Translations under genes and position numbers: made by a program
The notes under the pieces: model-generated
Database searches by the model: none
Seen by the model: only the letters and a program-made list of their open reading frames with translations
Told to the model about the DNA's origin: nothing
In this document: one piece after another, positions 42,562-51,110 of the stretch
Layout: each line of letters starts with the position of its first letter
How positions within the stretch are numbered: position 1 is the first letter of the stretch
NCBI RefSeq assembly: GCF_005116465.1
Contig: NZ_SWBM01000001.1
Span: 1 to 64,000 of the forward strand
DNA: 64,000 nucleotides
Source of the DNA: Robertmurraya kyonggiensis
GTDB taxonomy: Bacteria > Bacillota > Bacilli > Bacillales > Cytobacillaceae
Direction of reading: 5' to 3'

Positions 42562-43335
42562 ATGGACAATATAAAAAGTAAGGTCATGGATCAATTTGGA
42601 AAGCATGCAGAAAAATATGTCACAAGTGAACTGCATGCGAATGGTGCGGACCTCCAAACTTTAATTGAGTGGTTACAACCGCAAAAAACGGAGATCGTTT
42701 TAGATATTGCAACGGGCGGTGGTCATGTAGCGAAAGCTTTATCTCCCTATGCTAGCCAGGTTATTGCTACTGATTTAACGAAAGAAATGCTAGCGAATAC
42801 AGCCATGCATCTAAAGCCAGTTTGCCCTAATGTTTCTTACGTCATTGCGGATGCGGAAAATCTGCCGTTCCTCGATGATACTTTTGATATCGTTACTTGT
42901 CGTATTGCGGCTCATCATTTCCCGAATCCTCATGATTTTATCAATGAGGTGGCACGAGTTTTGAAACCAAATGGTTCATTTTTACTGATTGATAATGTGG
43001 CTCCAAAGGAAAAGCACTTAGCGGAATTTATCAACTCTCTAGAAGCACTAAGAGACGAAAGCCATGCTCGTTGCTTATCTATTGAAGTGTGGAGAAATTT
43101 GTTTGCTTCATCCCATTTACAAGTGATTCAATCGGAGTATTTTAAAAAGACTTACACTTTGCCATCCTGGATAGAGCGCACTGCCAATAGTCAGGAACAA
43201 ATCGATCGCGTAAATCAATTTATTTTTGACGCAAGCGAAGAGAGCCAAAAATACTTTAATATTTCTTATGAGAATGGTGTAATCCAATTCTTGCAGATAG
43301 ATGGGTGGATTGTCATGTGTAAAAAAGAGTGTTAA
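42562..43335 (+). CDS. Class I SAM-dependent methyltransferase (UbiE/YcgJ-like)
   Basis: A 257-residue methyltransferase. Motif I is VLDIATGGGHVAKALSPY (near residue 42), motif II QVIATDLTKEMLA, motif IV LPFLDDTFDIVTCRIAAHHF and post motif VLKPNGSFLLIDNVAP. The Methyltransf_11 core resembles YcgJ and menaquinone methyltransferases, but the GGGH loop marks the YcgJ-type group with unknown substrates. The ATG at 42562 has SD AGGAGGGAG. Confidence 0.88.
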   Translation: MDNIKSKVMDQFGKHAEKYVTSELHANGADLQTLIEWLQPQKTEIVLDIATGGGHVAKALSPYASQVIATDLTKEMLANTAMHLKPVCPNVSYVIADAENLPFLDDTFDIVTCRIAAHHFPNPHDFINEVARVLKPNGSFLLIDNVAPKEKHLAEFINSLEALRDESHARCLSIEVWRNLFASSHLQVIQSEYFKKTYTLPSWIERTANSQEQIDRVNQFIFDASEESQKYFNISYENGVIQFLQIDGWIVMCKKEC

Positions 43336-43410
43336 ATATTCAGACCTGAACATATTAGCTTGCAGGATTCACATAAACTAGATTATAAAAATATGGTTGG
43401 GGGAATGCCT

Positions 43411-45447
43411 ATGAGTTCTGCGCAAGGAATAAAGGGGATAGATTGGCTTTTTCGAATCATCTGGCTCGTCATGGCTGCATGTTCTATTTATCTATTAAGC
43501 TTAGATCTTCCCATTCGCATGGATTCCTATGAGACAGTGTGTGAATCCATAAATAATGGTTGTTTGGAAACAAGCCAATTGACAACAAGAGAAACCATAG
43601 AACTAGAGGAAATTGGTCTATCCCTTAAAGCTTATACTGGCTTTAAAATTTTCCTCGACTTAGTTGTGGCTGTCGTTTTTTTTGGCGTGTCTGGACTCCT
43701 GCTTTTTCGTAAAGAGAAAATCGTATTCAACCTCTATGTGGCACTTGTTTTTCTCTCCCTTGGAGCCAAAATCTCTCATTATTTTCTCGACTATTATCCT
43801 GACCTAACTGTGCTTTATCATCTAACTAGCATTTTTGGTGGCACTTATCTCATTTTATTTTTAGTCCTCCCAGATGGAAAGTTCGTTCCCAAATGGACAG
43901 TAGGGGCAGCGTTGCTTTGGTTTACTACAGGAGTCGGTACGATTTACTTACCAGGTAGTTTTCTAGATGTAGAAACGTGGCCGAATTGGCTTAACTTAGT
44001 TTGTTGGATTGGCCTTCACTTAGTTTTAGTCTGTTCGCAAGTATATCGCTATTTAAAAAAATCAACCCAAGTGCAGAGACAGCAAATCAAGTGGGTTATT
44101 TATAGCATTGTCATCTTTTTTGTTTCCTTGGTATGCCTAAATTTTATAGGTCAGCTTGGCGTTGTTTTAAAAATGATTACAGAGATCCTCTATACAGGCG
44201 GATTAATTCTTATTCCGATCGCCATTACCTTCGCGATATTCAAATATAAATTATGGGATATTAATGTTGTCATTCACCGCACAGTCCTATACGGATTGCT
44301 GAGTTTGTTTGTCATTCTATTCTATGTTGGGGTAGTTGGATTAATCAGCAGGGCATTGCGAACAGAGGATAATGTTCTTGCTTCCATCATTACGGCGGGA
44401 ATCATCGCTGTTTGTTTTCAGCCATTAAAAGAAAAGCTTCAATCCATTGTTAATCATATGATATATGGGGACCGAGATAATCCGTATTCAATTTTGAATC
44501 GTTTAAACACAGTATTAGAAGCAGCCAAAAATACGGAGCTCGTCCTGCCACGTGTTGTTAAAACGATTTCTCAGGCATTAAAAATTCCGTATGTAGCCAT
44601 TCATTTACAAGAAAGAGGGACAGTTCAGGTCATTGCCTCTATCGGAGAACCTCACGAAGTCGGAATGGAAATTCCTCTTTTTCACCAGGGGCAGGAGCTA
44701 GGAAAACTAAGTCTTGCTCATCGTTCTTCGAGTGAACCTTTCAGCCAGGCTGAGAAGAAATTGCTCCAAGATTTAGCGAGACAGGTAGGGATTGTGGCGA
44801 ATTCAATTTTACTTCATAAAGATTTACAGTGGTCGAGGCAACAGCTAGTCAAAGCAACAGAAGAGGAGCGACGAAGATTACGTCGTGATCTTCATGATGG
44901 ATTAGGTCCGAGCCTAGCCAGTCTTGCGATTAAAATGGATGTTGCTAATAGCATTATGACTAATGACTCTCAGAAATCAAAAGAATTACTCGCCGAAATG
45001 GATACGCAAATCAAACAATTACTCCAAGATATTAGAAGAATTGTCTACTCCTTACGCCCTTCAACTTTAGATGATCTTGGATTACTTTCTGCGATCAAAG
45101 AACTAATCTTCCATTATAAAACTAGTAAAATTCATTTCAGTATGGATGGACCAGAAGCGCTTCCTTCTCTCCCAGCAGCCGTTGAAATAGCTGTTTATCG
45201 AATTGTTCAGGAAGCCATCACGAATGTTGCACGTCATTCTCAGGCAGAAAATTGTTCTATTTCTGTGGAGGTCGATAACAAATTTCATCTCCATATAACG
45301 GATGATGGAAGAGGCCTTCCAGAGCATCTTCAATATGGAATAGGAATCAAATCGATGAAAGAACGGGCTGAAGAGCTTGGGGGAACATTTACGATTTCTC
45401 CTCAAGCAACAGGTGGTACCGTTATTCAAGCGGAGCTACCAATTTAG
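43411..45447 (+). CDS. Membrane sensor histidine kinase (HisKA_3/NarL-type)
   Basis: A 678-residue kinase. Some eight N-terminal helices (residues about 10-320), with an external loop containing two Cys near residues 40-50, precede a GAF-like domain (about 355-460). The HisKA_3 phosphoacceptor helix EERRRLRRDLHDGLGPSLAS follows (His near 493), then the ATPase with QEAITNVARHSQA, DDGRGLP and GIGIKSMKERAEELGG. It phosphorylates the response regulator encoded 17 bases downstream. I chose the ATG at 43411 for its SD TTGGGGGA. The signal sensed is unknown. Confidence 0.9.
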   Translation: MSSAQGIKGIDWLFRIIWLVMAACSIYLLSLDLPIRMDSYETVCESINNGCLETSQLTTRETIELEEIGLSLKAYTGFKIFLDLVVAVVFFGVSGLLLFRKEKIVFNLYVALVFLSLGAKISHYFLDYYPDLTVLYHLTSIFGGTYLILFLVLPDGKFVPKWTVGAALLWFTTGVGTIYLPGSFLDVETWPNWLNLVCWIGLHLVLVCSQVYRYLKKSTQVQRQQIKWVIYSIVIFFVSLVCLNFIGQLGVVLKMITEILYTGGLILIPIAITFAIFKYKLWDINVVIHRTVLYGLLSLFVILFYVGVVGLISRALRTEDNVLASIITAGIIAVCFQPLKEKLQSIVNHMIYGDRDNPYSILNRLNTVLEAAKNTELVLPRVVKTISQALKIPYVAIHLQERGTVQVIASIGEPHEVGMEIPLFHQGQELGKLSLAHRSSSEPFSQAEKKLLQDLARQVGIVANSILLHKDLQWSRQQLVKATEEERRRLRRDLHDGLGPSLASLAIKMDVANSIMTNDSQKSKELLAEMDTQIKQLLQDIRRIVYSLRPSTLDDLGLLSAIKELIFHYKTSKIHFSMDGPEALPSLPAAVEIAVYRIVQEAITNVARHSQAENCSISVEVDNKFHLHITDDGRGLPEHLQYGIGIKSMKERAEELGGTFTISPQATGGTVIQAELPI

Positions 45448-45464
45448 AATGAAAGGATCCTATT

Positions 45465-46112
45465 ATGATAAAGGTTCTTGTAGTAGATGACCATCCATTG
45501 TTTCGTGAAGGAATTGGGACATTGCTTCAGTCGACAGACATCGCTGAGCTTATAGGAGAAGCAACGAATGGAGAAGAAGCGATCGATTTAGCCTTACGTC
45601 TTAAACCAGATGTTATTTTAATGGATTTGAATTTGCCGATTAAAAACGGGATAGAAGCTACACGTATCATCACGGATTCTCTTCCTAACGTAGGCATCCT
45701 TGTGTTAACAATGTTTGATGATGACGATTCGGTTTTTTCTGCTTTGAAGGCAGGGGCAAGAGGCTATTTGTTAAAAGGGGCCAATCGGATGGAAACGCTC
45801 CGTGCGATTCAAGCGATTGCAAATGGAGAATCTATTTTTAGTCCAGCTATTGCTGTCAATCTATTAGACTTTTTTAAAGTGTTTCAGCCCGCACCCACTC
45901 TTATTTTTCCGGAATTAACAGAGAGGGAAAAGGGCATCCTTGAGCTCATTGTCGCTGGGAAAGAAAATGCGGATATTGCGAGACACTTTGGCATTACGTT
46001 AAAAACAGTGCGAAACCACATATCCAATATTTATAGTAAGCTCCAGGTTGCTGACAGGGCCGAGGCGATTGCTCAAGCGAAAAACAAAGGAATGGGAAAG
46101 AAAAGATTCTGA
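45465..46112 (+). CDS. NarL/LuxR-family response regulator
   Basis: A 215-residue regulator. The receiver domain (1-120) has DDHPLFREG, phospho-acceptor MDLNLP (Asp near 55), LTMFDDDD and GYLLKGA. The C-terminal LuxR helix-turn-helix has LTEREKGILELIVAGKENAD and TVRNHISNIYSKLQV. It forms a two-component system with the preceding kinase. The downstream membrane-protein gene is a likely target. Confidence 0.93.
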   Translation: MIKVLVVDDHPLFREGIGTLLQSTDIAELIGEATNGEEAIDLALRLKPDVILMDLNLPIKNGIEATRIITDSLPNVGILVLTMFDDDDSVFSALKAGARGYLLKGANRMETLRAIQAIANGESIFSPAIAVNLLDFFKVFQPAPTLIFPELTEREKGILELIVAGKENADIARHFGITLKTVRNHISNIYSKLQVADRAEAIAQAKNKGMGKKRF

Positions 46113-46137
46113 TTTGCTATTCCCGAACCCTCCTAAA

Positions 46138-46183
46138 AAAATTCCCGACCTAGTCGGGTCGCGACTCCCATGACGACGGGAAA
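46138..46183 (+). other. Nested inverted repeats before the small membrane protein gene
   Basis: Outer arms TTCCCG / CGGGAA enclose CCCGACCTAGTCGGG and GTCGCGAC. The lack of a T-run argues against a terminator. The place, between the response regulator and the membrane protein gene, suggests an operator for the regulator, but this is a guess. Confidence 0.35.
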
Positions 46184-46236
46184 AGGTGCATGGTAATTTT
46201 AAATTGTAAATTATCATGTAAAGGGGAATGAGCAAT

Positions 46237-46893
46237 ATGCAGATTTCACAAAAATTCTTTAAGTTCTCAGGAGTACTGTTAATATTAGGAGGGATAATTG
46301 CGGCTATCGGGCATTTGTTGAAGCCACAAGAACCGACAACGGAAGCGGGAATTGAGCAGTTTATTTCACAGGCCTTATTATCAGATTCGTTCCTTGTCGT
46401 TGGAATACCGATTGTTGTTCTTGGGATAGTTGGGATATTCCTTCGCCAAAGTGGGAGCTTAAAGTGGTGGGGATGGATTGCCTATCCTGCAACGGTAATT
46501 GGAATTTTGTACGCAGATTTGATACAACCTGTTATTCGTATCATTGCTTATCCGTTTGTGTTAGCAAATACGATCACGGAGGATGAAATCTATACAGCTG
46601 TTACAACCATCTATGATCAAGACCCGTTCGGTTACTTTTTCCCGGTTATCCTTTTAAGCTTAATTGGACCGGTATGGGCAGCATTTTGCTTCTGGAAAGC
46701 AAAAGTATTTCCAACTTGGGTCGCAATTCTATTGGCGTTACTTTTACCAGTCTTCATTCTTTCACCAATGGTAGGCTTCTATAATTTCCCTGCGTATCTG
46801 TATATTGTATTTGGAATTTATGGAGTCCTAATGATTAGAAATTTTCGCCCTTCTGAAAAAGTGGTACCAGGTACCGTCGAAAAGGTTCAATAA
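46237..46893 (+). CDS. Membrane protein of unknown function
   Basis: A 218-residue protein with about six hydrophobic helices. One helix is near residue 10 (FSGVLLILGGIIAAIGHLL) and others are near 50, 75, 95, 135 and 160-195. A short polar C-terminus ends the protein. No enzymatic motif is visible; it could be a DUF4386-like or sensor-partner protein. The ATG at 46237 lies about ten bases after SD AAAGGGG; an ATG at 46228 abuts that SD. It follows the two-component genes and may be their output. Confidence 0.75.
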   Translation: MQISQKFFKFSGVLLILGGIIAAIGHLLKPQEPTTEAGIEQFISQALLSDSFLVVGIPIVVLGIVGIFLRQSGSLKWWGWIAYPATVIGILYADLIQPVIRIIAYPFVLANTITEDEIYTAVTTIYDQDPFGYFFPVILLSLIGPVWAAFCFWKAKVFPTWVAILLALLLPVFILSPMVGFYNFPAYLYIVFGIYGVLMIRNFRPSEKVVPGTVEKVQ

Positions 46894-46925
46894 AAAATGC
46901 CTTCCCGTCAATGGGGAGGCATTTT
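46892..46925. terminator. Bidirectional terminator
   Basis: Stem AAAATGCCTTCCC / GGGGAGGCATTTT with a short loop, between the membrane protein gene and the convergent DsbA-family gene. Confidence 0.85.
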
Positions 46926-46928
46926 GCA

Positions 46929-47651
46929 TTATTCTTTCGTTGGGATGATGCAGCTTTCATCCGTACATACTGCACCAGTGTCTTGTGATAAATCCTCAAA
47001 TAGTGGCTTCGGATTTTCTTCTTCCCACACTGTTTCAAGAGCGTTCGTAAAATTTTCAAGCGGTTGTGCTCCAGAAATTGCATACTTTTGATTGAAGACA
47101 AAGAATGGAACACCAGTGATTCTAAGCTGTTGAGCAATAATTTGATCATTTTTAACATCGATAGCAAATGCTTTTTCATCATTTAAAACTTGGATTGCTT
47201 TTTCACGATCAATACCGGAAGCTTCAGCAATATCCGCAAGAGTTTCTACGTCACCGACATTCTTAGAATCAGTGAAATAACCATGGAGAAGATTCTCGGT
47301 CAGCTCTTTTTCTTTTCCAAAAGTCTTCGCAAATTTAGCCAAACGGTGAGCATCAAACGTATTAGTTGGTTTCATATTATCGTAGTTATATGTTAAACCA
47401 ATTTCAGCAGCTTGTGCGATCATACCTTTGTTCATTTCTCGAACCTGCGCTTCACTTGTAACGAATTTTGCAGCTAAAGCTTCATAGATGCTTTGCTCTG
47501 TATACTTTGGAGTATTTGGATCGAGTTGAAAGCTCTTAAATTCAACCTCTACTTGATCCTTATATGGAAATTGTTCGAGGGCTATTTCTAACCGACGTTT
47601 CCCTATATAACAAAATGGACAGACATAATCAGACCAAACTTCAATTTTCAT
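46929..47651 (-). CDS. DsbA family oxidoreductase (FrnE-like)
   Basis: A 240-residue thioredoxin-fold protein with the DsbA helical insertion. The active site is CPFC in VWSDYVCPFCYIGKRRLE (near residue 13), and the cis-Pro loop is ITGVPFFVFNQKY (near 178). The C-terminal CTDESC holds two further Cys, as in Deinococcus FrnE. With no signal peptide it is cytoplasmic; FrnE-like proteins act as disulfide reductases or isomerases in stress. ATG 47651 has SD GAGGTG. Confidence 0.9.
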   Translation of the reverse strand: MKIEVWSDYVCPFCYIGKRRLEIALEQFPYKDQVEVEFKSFQLDPNTPKYTEQSIYEALAAKFVTSEAQVREMNKGMIAQAAEIGLTYNYDNMKPTNTFDAHRLAKFAKTFGKEKELTENLLHGYFTDSKNVGDVETLADIAEASGIDREKAIQVLNDEKAFAIDVKNDQIIAQQLRITGVPFFVFNQKYAISGAQPLENFTNALETVWEEENPKPLFEDLSQDTGAVCTDESCIIPTKE

Positions 47652-47708
47652 TTTCAACACCTCGCGGGTAATAGATTACCGTCAGTGTAGCATAATTACT
47701 TTAAAAAA

Positions 47709-48068
47709 CTAAGAAGATTGCTCAGTTGTTTTTTTCATTAATTTTTGTTGTTTATGAATGGTATGATTGGTGCCCCATTCGTGCATGGCAGCTAAGATAG
47801 GCTCCAAGCTTTTTCCGTATTCCGTTATAGAGTATTCCACTTTCGGAGGAACCTGCGGGTAAACCACGCGTTCGATAATATCCTCATCTTCTAGTTCACG
47901 CAGTTGCTTGGTGAGCATTTTTTGGGTAATGCCAAGTACACTGCGTTTTAGTTCACTGAATCGTTGTGTCCCATTTTTCATTAAATGTAATAGAATGATC
48001 GGCTTCCACTTGCCAACTAATATACCTAATGCGTCTTCTACCTTACATAATTCTGGTTCAATGGTCAT
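47709..48068 (-). CDS. HxlR family transcriptional regulator
   Basis: A 119-residue winged-helix regulator. The HxlR pattern is visible in the single N-terminal Cys (ELCKVEDAL), GKWKPIILLHLMKNGTQRFS, GITQKMLTKQLRELEDEDII and PPKVEYSITEYGKSLEPIL. Members with a conserved N-terminal Cys often sense electrophiles or quinones by thiol chemistry. The ATG at 48068 follows SD AAGGGAG. It is divergent from the flavin monooxygenase pair and probably controls it through the palindrome between them. Confidence 0.9.
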   Translation of the reverse strand: MTIEPELCKVEDALGILVGKWKPIILLHLMKNGTQRFSELKRSVLGITQKMLTKQLRELEDEDIIERVVYPQVPPKVEYSITEYGKSLEPILAAMHEWGTNHTIHKQQKLMKKTTEQSS

Positions 48069-48085
48069 TTTGTCTTCTCCCTTAA

Positions 48086-48107
48086 ATAGTATCCTTTTTG
48101 ATACTAT
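48086..48107. promoter_or_regulatory. Operator in the HxlR/monooxygenase divergent promoter
   Basis: Perfect inverted repeat ATAGTATC-CTTTTT-GATACTAT, 18 bases upstream of the regulator's ATG. It is a good candidate for HxlR binding and autoregulation. Confidence 0.6.
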
Positions 48108-48225
48108 ACAACTTTTAAGTGCGTACTTCCGTTTTGATTTGCTAAGGTCCATAATATCATTTAGTACGGAAAGTTCAACTCGGGAAAAATAAAATAACAA
48201 ACACAGCAAAAGGGTGAAATGATAA

Positions 48226-49284
48226 ATGGAAAAGTATCGAATTAATCCAGATAAAGGTCTGGAGTTTGGAATATATACACTTGGCGATCATTTGCCAAAC
48301 CCTGAAACAGGGGAAAGAATTTCAGCACAAGAGCGGCTTAAGGAAATTATTGAATATGCAAAACTAGCAGACCAAGCTGGCCTTGATTTTTTTAGCGTAG
48401 GGGAAAGCCATCAGGAGTATTTTGCAACTCAAGCACATTCTGTTGTACTCTCAGCGATTGCACAATCGACAAAAAACATTAAAATTGGTAGCTCATCAAC
48501 GATCATAAGCACTTCTGATCCAGTTCGAGTGTATGAGGATTTCGCGACAATTGACTTGATATCTGATGGACGTGCCGAGATTATTGCCGGTCGTGCTTCA
48601 AGAATCGGGCTCTTTGATTTACTAGGTTATAATGTCCGTGATTATGAAGAGTTGTTTGAAGAAAAATTTGATCTTCTCGTGAAAATAAATGAAGAAGAAG
48701 TGATCAATTGGGAAGGAGAGTTTCGTGCTCCTTTAAAAAATGCGAGTGTCCTACCTCGTCCGAAAAATGGTTTTTTGCCGATTTGGCGTGCGGTTGGCGG
48801 TTCTCCGGCTAGTGCGATCAAGGCAGGATATGCGGGTGTTCCAATGATGATGGCTCATTTAGGTGGCCCTGTTTCTGTTTTTAAACGAACAATTGATGCT
48901 TACCGTGCGGCGTTACAAAGCAGAGGCTTTGACCCAGCGGAGTTCCCGGTTGCAACTGCAGGATTTTTCTATGCCGCTGAAACTTCTCAGCAGGCGTTGC
49001 GTGATATGTATCCTCACATCAATGAGGGAATGAAGCGAACAAATGGACAAGGCTTTCCGAAGCAGCATTTTGCTCAAGGGGTCGACCCCCATAACATCAT
49101 GAATATCGGAAGTCCACAGCAAATTATCGAGAAGATTCTCCATCAGCATGAGGTGTATGGTCACCAGCGTTACATTGCGCAAATTGATTTTGGCGGTGTA
49201 CCATTTGAGCGTTTAATGAAAAATATTGAGCTGATTGGGACAGAAATTTTACCAGCAATTAAGAAATATACAAAGAAAAAATAG
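48226..49284 (+). CDS. LLM class flavin-dependent oxidoreductase
   Basis: A 352-residue luciferase-like monooxygenase. Typical segments are EFGIYTLGDH at the start, LDFFSVGESHQEYFATQA (near 57), IKIGSSSTIISTSDPVRVYE, DFATIDLISDGRAEIIAGRA and PIWRAVGGSPASAIKAG. It uses reduced FMN and oxygen to oxidise a small substrate. The FMN reductase encoded 11 bases downstream can supply the flavin. SD AGGGTGA precedes the ATG. The substrate is unknown. Confidence 0.9.
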   Translation: MEKYRINPDKGLEFGIYTLGDHLPNPETGERISAQERLKEIIEYAKLADQAGLDFFSVGESHQEYFATQAHSVVLSAIAQSTKNIKIGSSSTIISTSDPVRVYEDFATIDLISDGRAEIIAGRASRIGLFDLLGYNVRDYEELFEEKFDLLVKINEEEVINWEGEFRAPLKNASVLPRPKNGFLPIWRAVGGSPASAIKAGYAGVPMMMAHLGGPVSVFKRTIDAYRAALQSRGFDPAEFPVATAGFFYAAETSQQALRDMYPHINEGMKRTNGQGFPKQHFAQGVDPHNIMNIGSPQQIIEKILHQHEVYGHQRYIAQIDFGGVPFERLMKNIELIGTEILPAIKKYTKKK

Positions 49285-49295
49285 GGGGTTCCGAC

Positions 49296-49862
49296 ATGAA
49301 AATCGTTGGTTTATCAGGCTCAAAGGTGGGCTCAAAAACAAGAACGGCAATGAACTATACTATCGAGGCCCTCGTGGCAAAATATCCAGAAGTAGAAGTA
49401 ACACTCATTGATTTGGCTGAATACAATGTTCAGTTTAGTGATGGACGCAATTTTCTTGAGTATGAAGGCGACACTGGCTATGTGACAAAAACGATTATGG
49501 AAGCAGATGCCATCGTTATTGGGACACCGATTTTTCAAGCGTCGATTCCAGGGACATTAAAGAATCTGTTTGACCTTCTTCCAGTTAATGCTTTTCGTGA
49601 CAAAATCGTCAGTATGCTTGTAACAGCAGGCTCTGCTAAGCATTACTTGGTTGCTGAGCAACAGTTAAAACCAATTTTGTCTTATATGAAGGCACAAATC
49701 GTTCAAACCTATGTATTCATTGAAGAAAGCGACTTTCACCGCAAAGAAATTGTCAGTGATGATGTTCTCTTTCGGATTGAACGGTTGGTGGAGGATACGG
49801 TCGTTTTAACGGAGGCTTATGGGAAAATTCGTGCAGAGAAAGATGCTGAGTATGATTTTTAA
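49296..49862 (+). CDS. NAD(P)H-dependent FMN reductase
   Basis: A 188-residue flavodoxin-like reductase. The phosphate loop GLSGSKVGSKTRT (4-16), the segment ADAIVIGTPIFQASIPGTLKN (near 70) and DLLPVNAFRDK follow the NADPH-dependent FMN reductase family. It supplies reduced FMN to the preceding monooxygenase, giving a two-component monooxygenase system. SD GGGGGTT precedes the ATG. Confidence 0.9.
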   Translation: MKIVGLSGSKVGSKTRTAMNYTIEALVAKYPEVEVTLIDLAEYNVQFSDGRNFLEYEGDTGYVTKTIMEADAIVIGTPIFQASIPGTLKNLFDLLPVNAFRDKIVSMLVTAGSAKHYLVAEQQLKPILSYMKAQIVQTYVFIEESDFHRKEIVSDDVLFRIERLVEDTVVLTEAYGKIRAEKDAEYDF

Positions 49863-49920
49863 AGATGTCTATAAAGGTCTGATGGTGTTCGCTTTTTGAT
49901 TTTCGACAGGTGTACCCACC

Positions 49921-50114
49921 TAACCGGAGAAGTTCCGTTTATTTTGAAAAACTAATGGATATTAGGTGAAATAGGCGGAGATTTTCCGCTAAAAGATCTA
50001 AAAAACCTTAGAATCATGAAAAATGTATAGCTTAACTGGAAATATTCCGCTTATTGATAGAGAAATAAGTGAATTTCTTGATTTAGACGGAATTTTTTCG
50101 CTTATTTTTCAATG
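49921..50114 (-). repeat. 194-bp intergenic repeat, copy B (inverted relative to copy A)
   Basis: The reverse complement aligns end to end with 30285-30478 and is the same length. It contains the same hairpin words (AATAAGCGGAATATTTCCAG and TTAGCGGAAAATCTCCGCCT) and the same central AGCTATACATTTTTCATGAT. It lies in the gap after the FMN reductase gene. The window holds only these two copies, in opposite orientation. Confidence 0.8.
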
Positions 50115-50136
50115 GAATCTTAAACAGAACCTATAT

Positions 50137-50181
50137 AAAAAGAACGAAGCTGTCCACTTGGGGCAGCTTCGTTCTTTTTAT
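50137..50181 (+). terminator. Terminator after the FMN reductase gene
   Basis: Stem AAAAAGAACGAAGCTG / CAGCTTCGTTCTTTTT with an 11-base loop. It lies beyond the 194-bp repeat and would serve the monooxygenase-reductase operon. Confidence 0.88.
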
Positions 50182-50277
50182 GGAAGAATTACAGCCTTCA
50201 CTCCGCTAAGTAAATAGTAGGGGAATGTTTCTGCAGTTCTTGCACGTTTTTATCATATACAATTTATCAGGAAACAT

Positions 50278-50382
50278 TCATTCAAGTAGCTTATAAACAC
50301 CTTCAATATAAATATAAAGTCCAAGAAGTAGACCCCATATCAGAAAACAGACAAAATATAAGGTGTATTTTAGGAAATGCAT
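50278..50382 (-). CDS. Small membrane protein, 34 residues
   Basis: ATG 50382 follows SD AGAGGTGA at good spacing and encodes 34 residues with one strongly hydrophobic helix (YFVCFLIWGLLLGLYIYI). It is probably a single-pass membrane peptide. I do not recognise the family. It is divergent from the small Cys-rich protein gene at 50465. Confidence 0.5.
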   Translation of the reverse strand: MHFLKYTLYFVCFLIWGLLLGLYIYIEGVYKLLE

Positions 50383-50464
50383 AAATGAGTCACCTCTGAA
50401 ACAATTTGGCGAAGCTGTACGTCTAATATATGAGAAGTATTTATATTTGATAAGGGATGAAATC

Positions 50465-50659
50465 ATGACGTACCCAACTGTCGTTTTTAAGAAAAAAATC
50501 CATGCAGTCAAAGATGAGACTACGTGCTTGTGTGGGATGTCTTATCGATTTATGATCCCGAAAAAAACAAAGGAGTTATTCAAGCCAATACATTTTAGAA
50601 AAATGAAGGACGTTACTTGCAAAAGATGCAAATACCTTCTAACAGAGAACTGTCCTTAA
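50465..50659 (+). CDS. Small Cys-rich protein, 64 residues
   Basis: ATG 50465 (SD AAGGGATGA) encodes 64 residues with CLCGMSYRF and CKRCKYLLTENC, a likely four-Cys zinc ribbon. The rest is basic. It could bind nucleic acid, but there is no direct evidence. Its 3' end overlaps the convergent gene at 50613 by 47 bases. Confidence 0.55.
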   Translation: MTYPTVVFKKKIHAVKDETTCLCGMSYRFMIPKKTKELFKPIHFRKMKDVTCKRCKYLLTENCP

Positions 50660-51110
50660 ATTGCCGTAATGGAATTTGTTTGACCGTTCTGACTCCGTCT
50701 AAAATGAGGAGTGTAGAATCAAATGCCTCTTTTTTGACAAAAGAGGGAAGAGAGCCTTTCTTCATTTGATATTCCAAGTGAAAGGAGCCGACACCTCCAG
50801 GCTCTATCCTACCCGTACCGCCACTTCCTCTTGAAACCATCTTAATAAATTTGCTGTTAGGTACAAGCTCCATTTTAGTTGCTAGCTTTCTATGTGGTAA
50901 CACCACCAATTCAATCCCATAATATTTGTCCCCAGGATAATCAAAAGTGCTTTCAAAAAGCTCTGTGCCAGTGTTTTTTAGCTCGATATCGTATCTTAAA
51001 ATATTCTCAGCGGGAATAATCGTCGTTTCTATATCGGAAATTTCGATCATATCGGCTCGATCAAAACCTGTAAGAATGAACATAAGAATTAATGCTGCTA
51101 CTTGTTTGAT
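50613..51110 (-). CDS. Exported protein of unknown function, apparent ATC start
   Basis: A roughly 165-residue protein. Reading upstream of the first ATG (51083) in frame gives KQVAALILMFILTGFDRA, a plausible signal peptide that begins at ATC 51110, seven bases after SD AAGGAGG. An in-frame TAA lies just beyond the SD. No ATG, GTG or TTG is available between them. The mature part is beta-rich (YDIELKNTGTELFESTFDYP, GGVGSFHLEYQMKKGSLP) and looks like a small Ig-like or DUF4352-type extracellular domain. Either a non-standard start is used or the start codon is mutated. Confidence 0.6.
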   Translation of the reverse strand: MKQVAALILMFILTGFDRADMIEISDIETTIIPAENILRYDIELKNTGTELFESTFDYPGDKYYGIELVVLPHRKLATKMELVPNSKFIKMVSRGSGGTGRIEPGGVGSFHLEYQMKKGSLPSFVKKEAFDSTLLILDGVRTVKQIPLRQFKDSSLLEGICIFCK

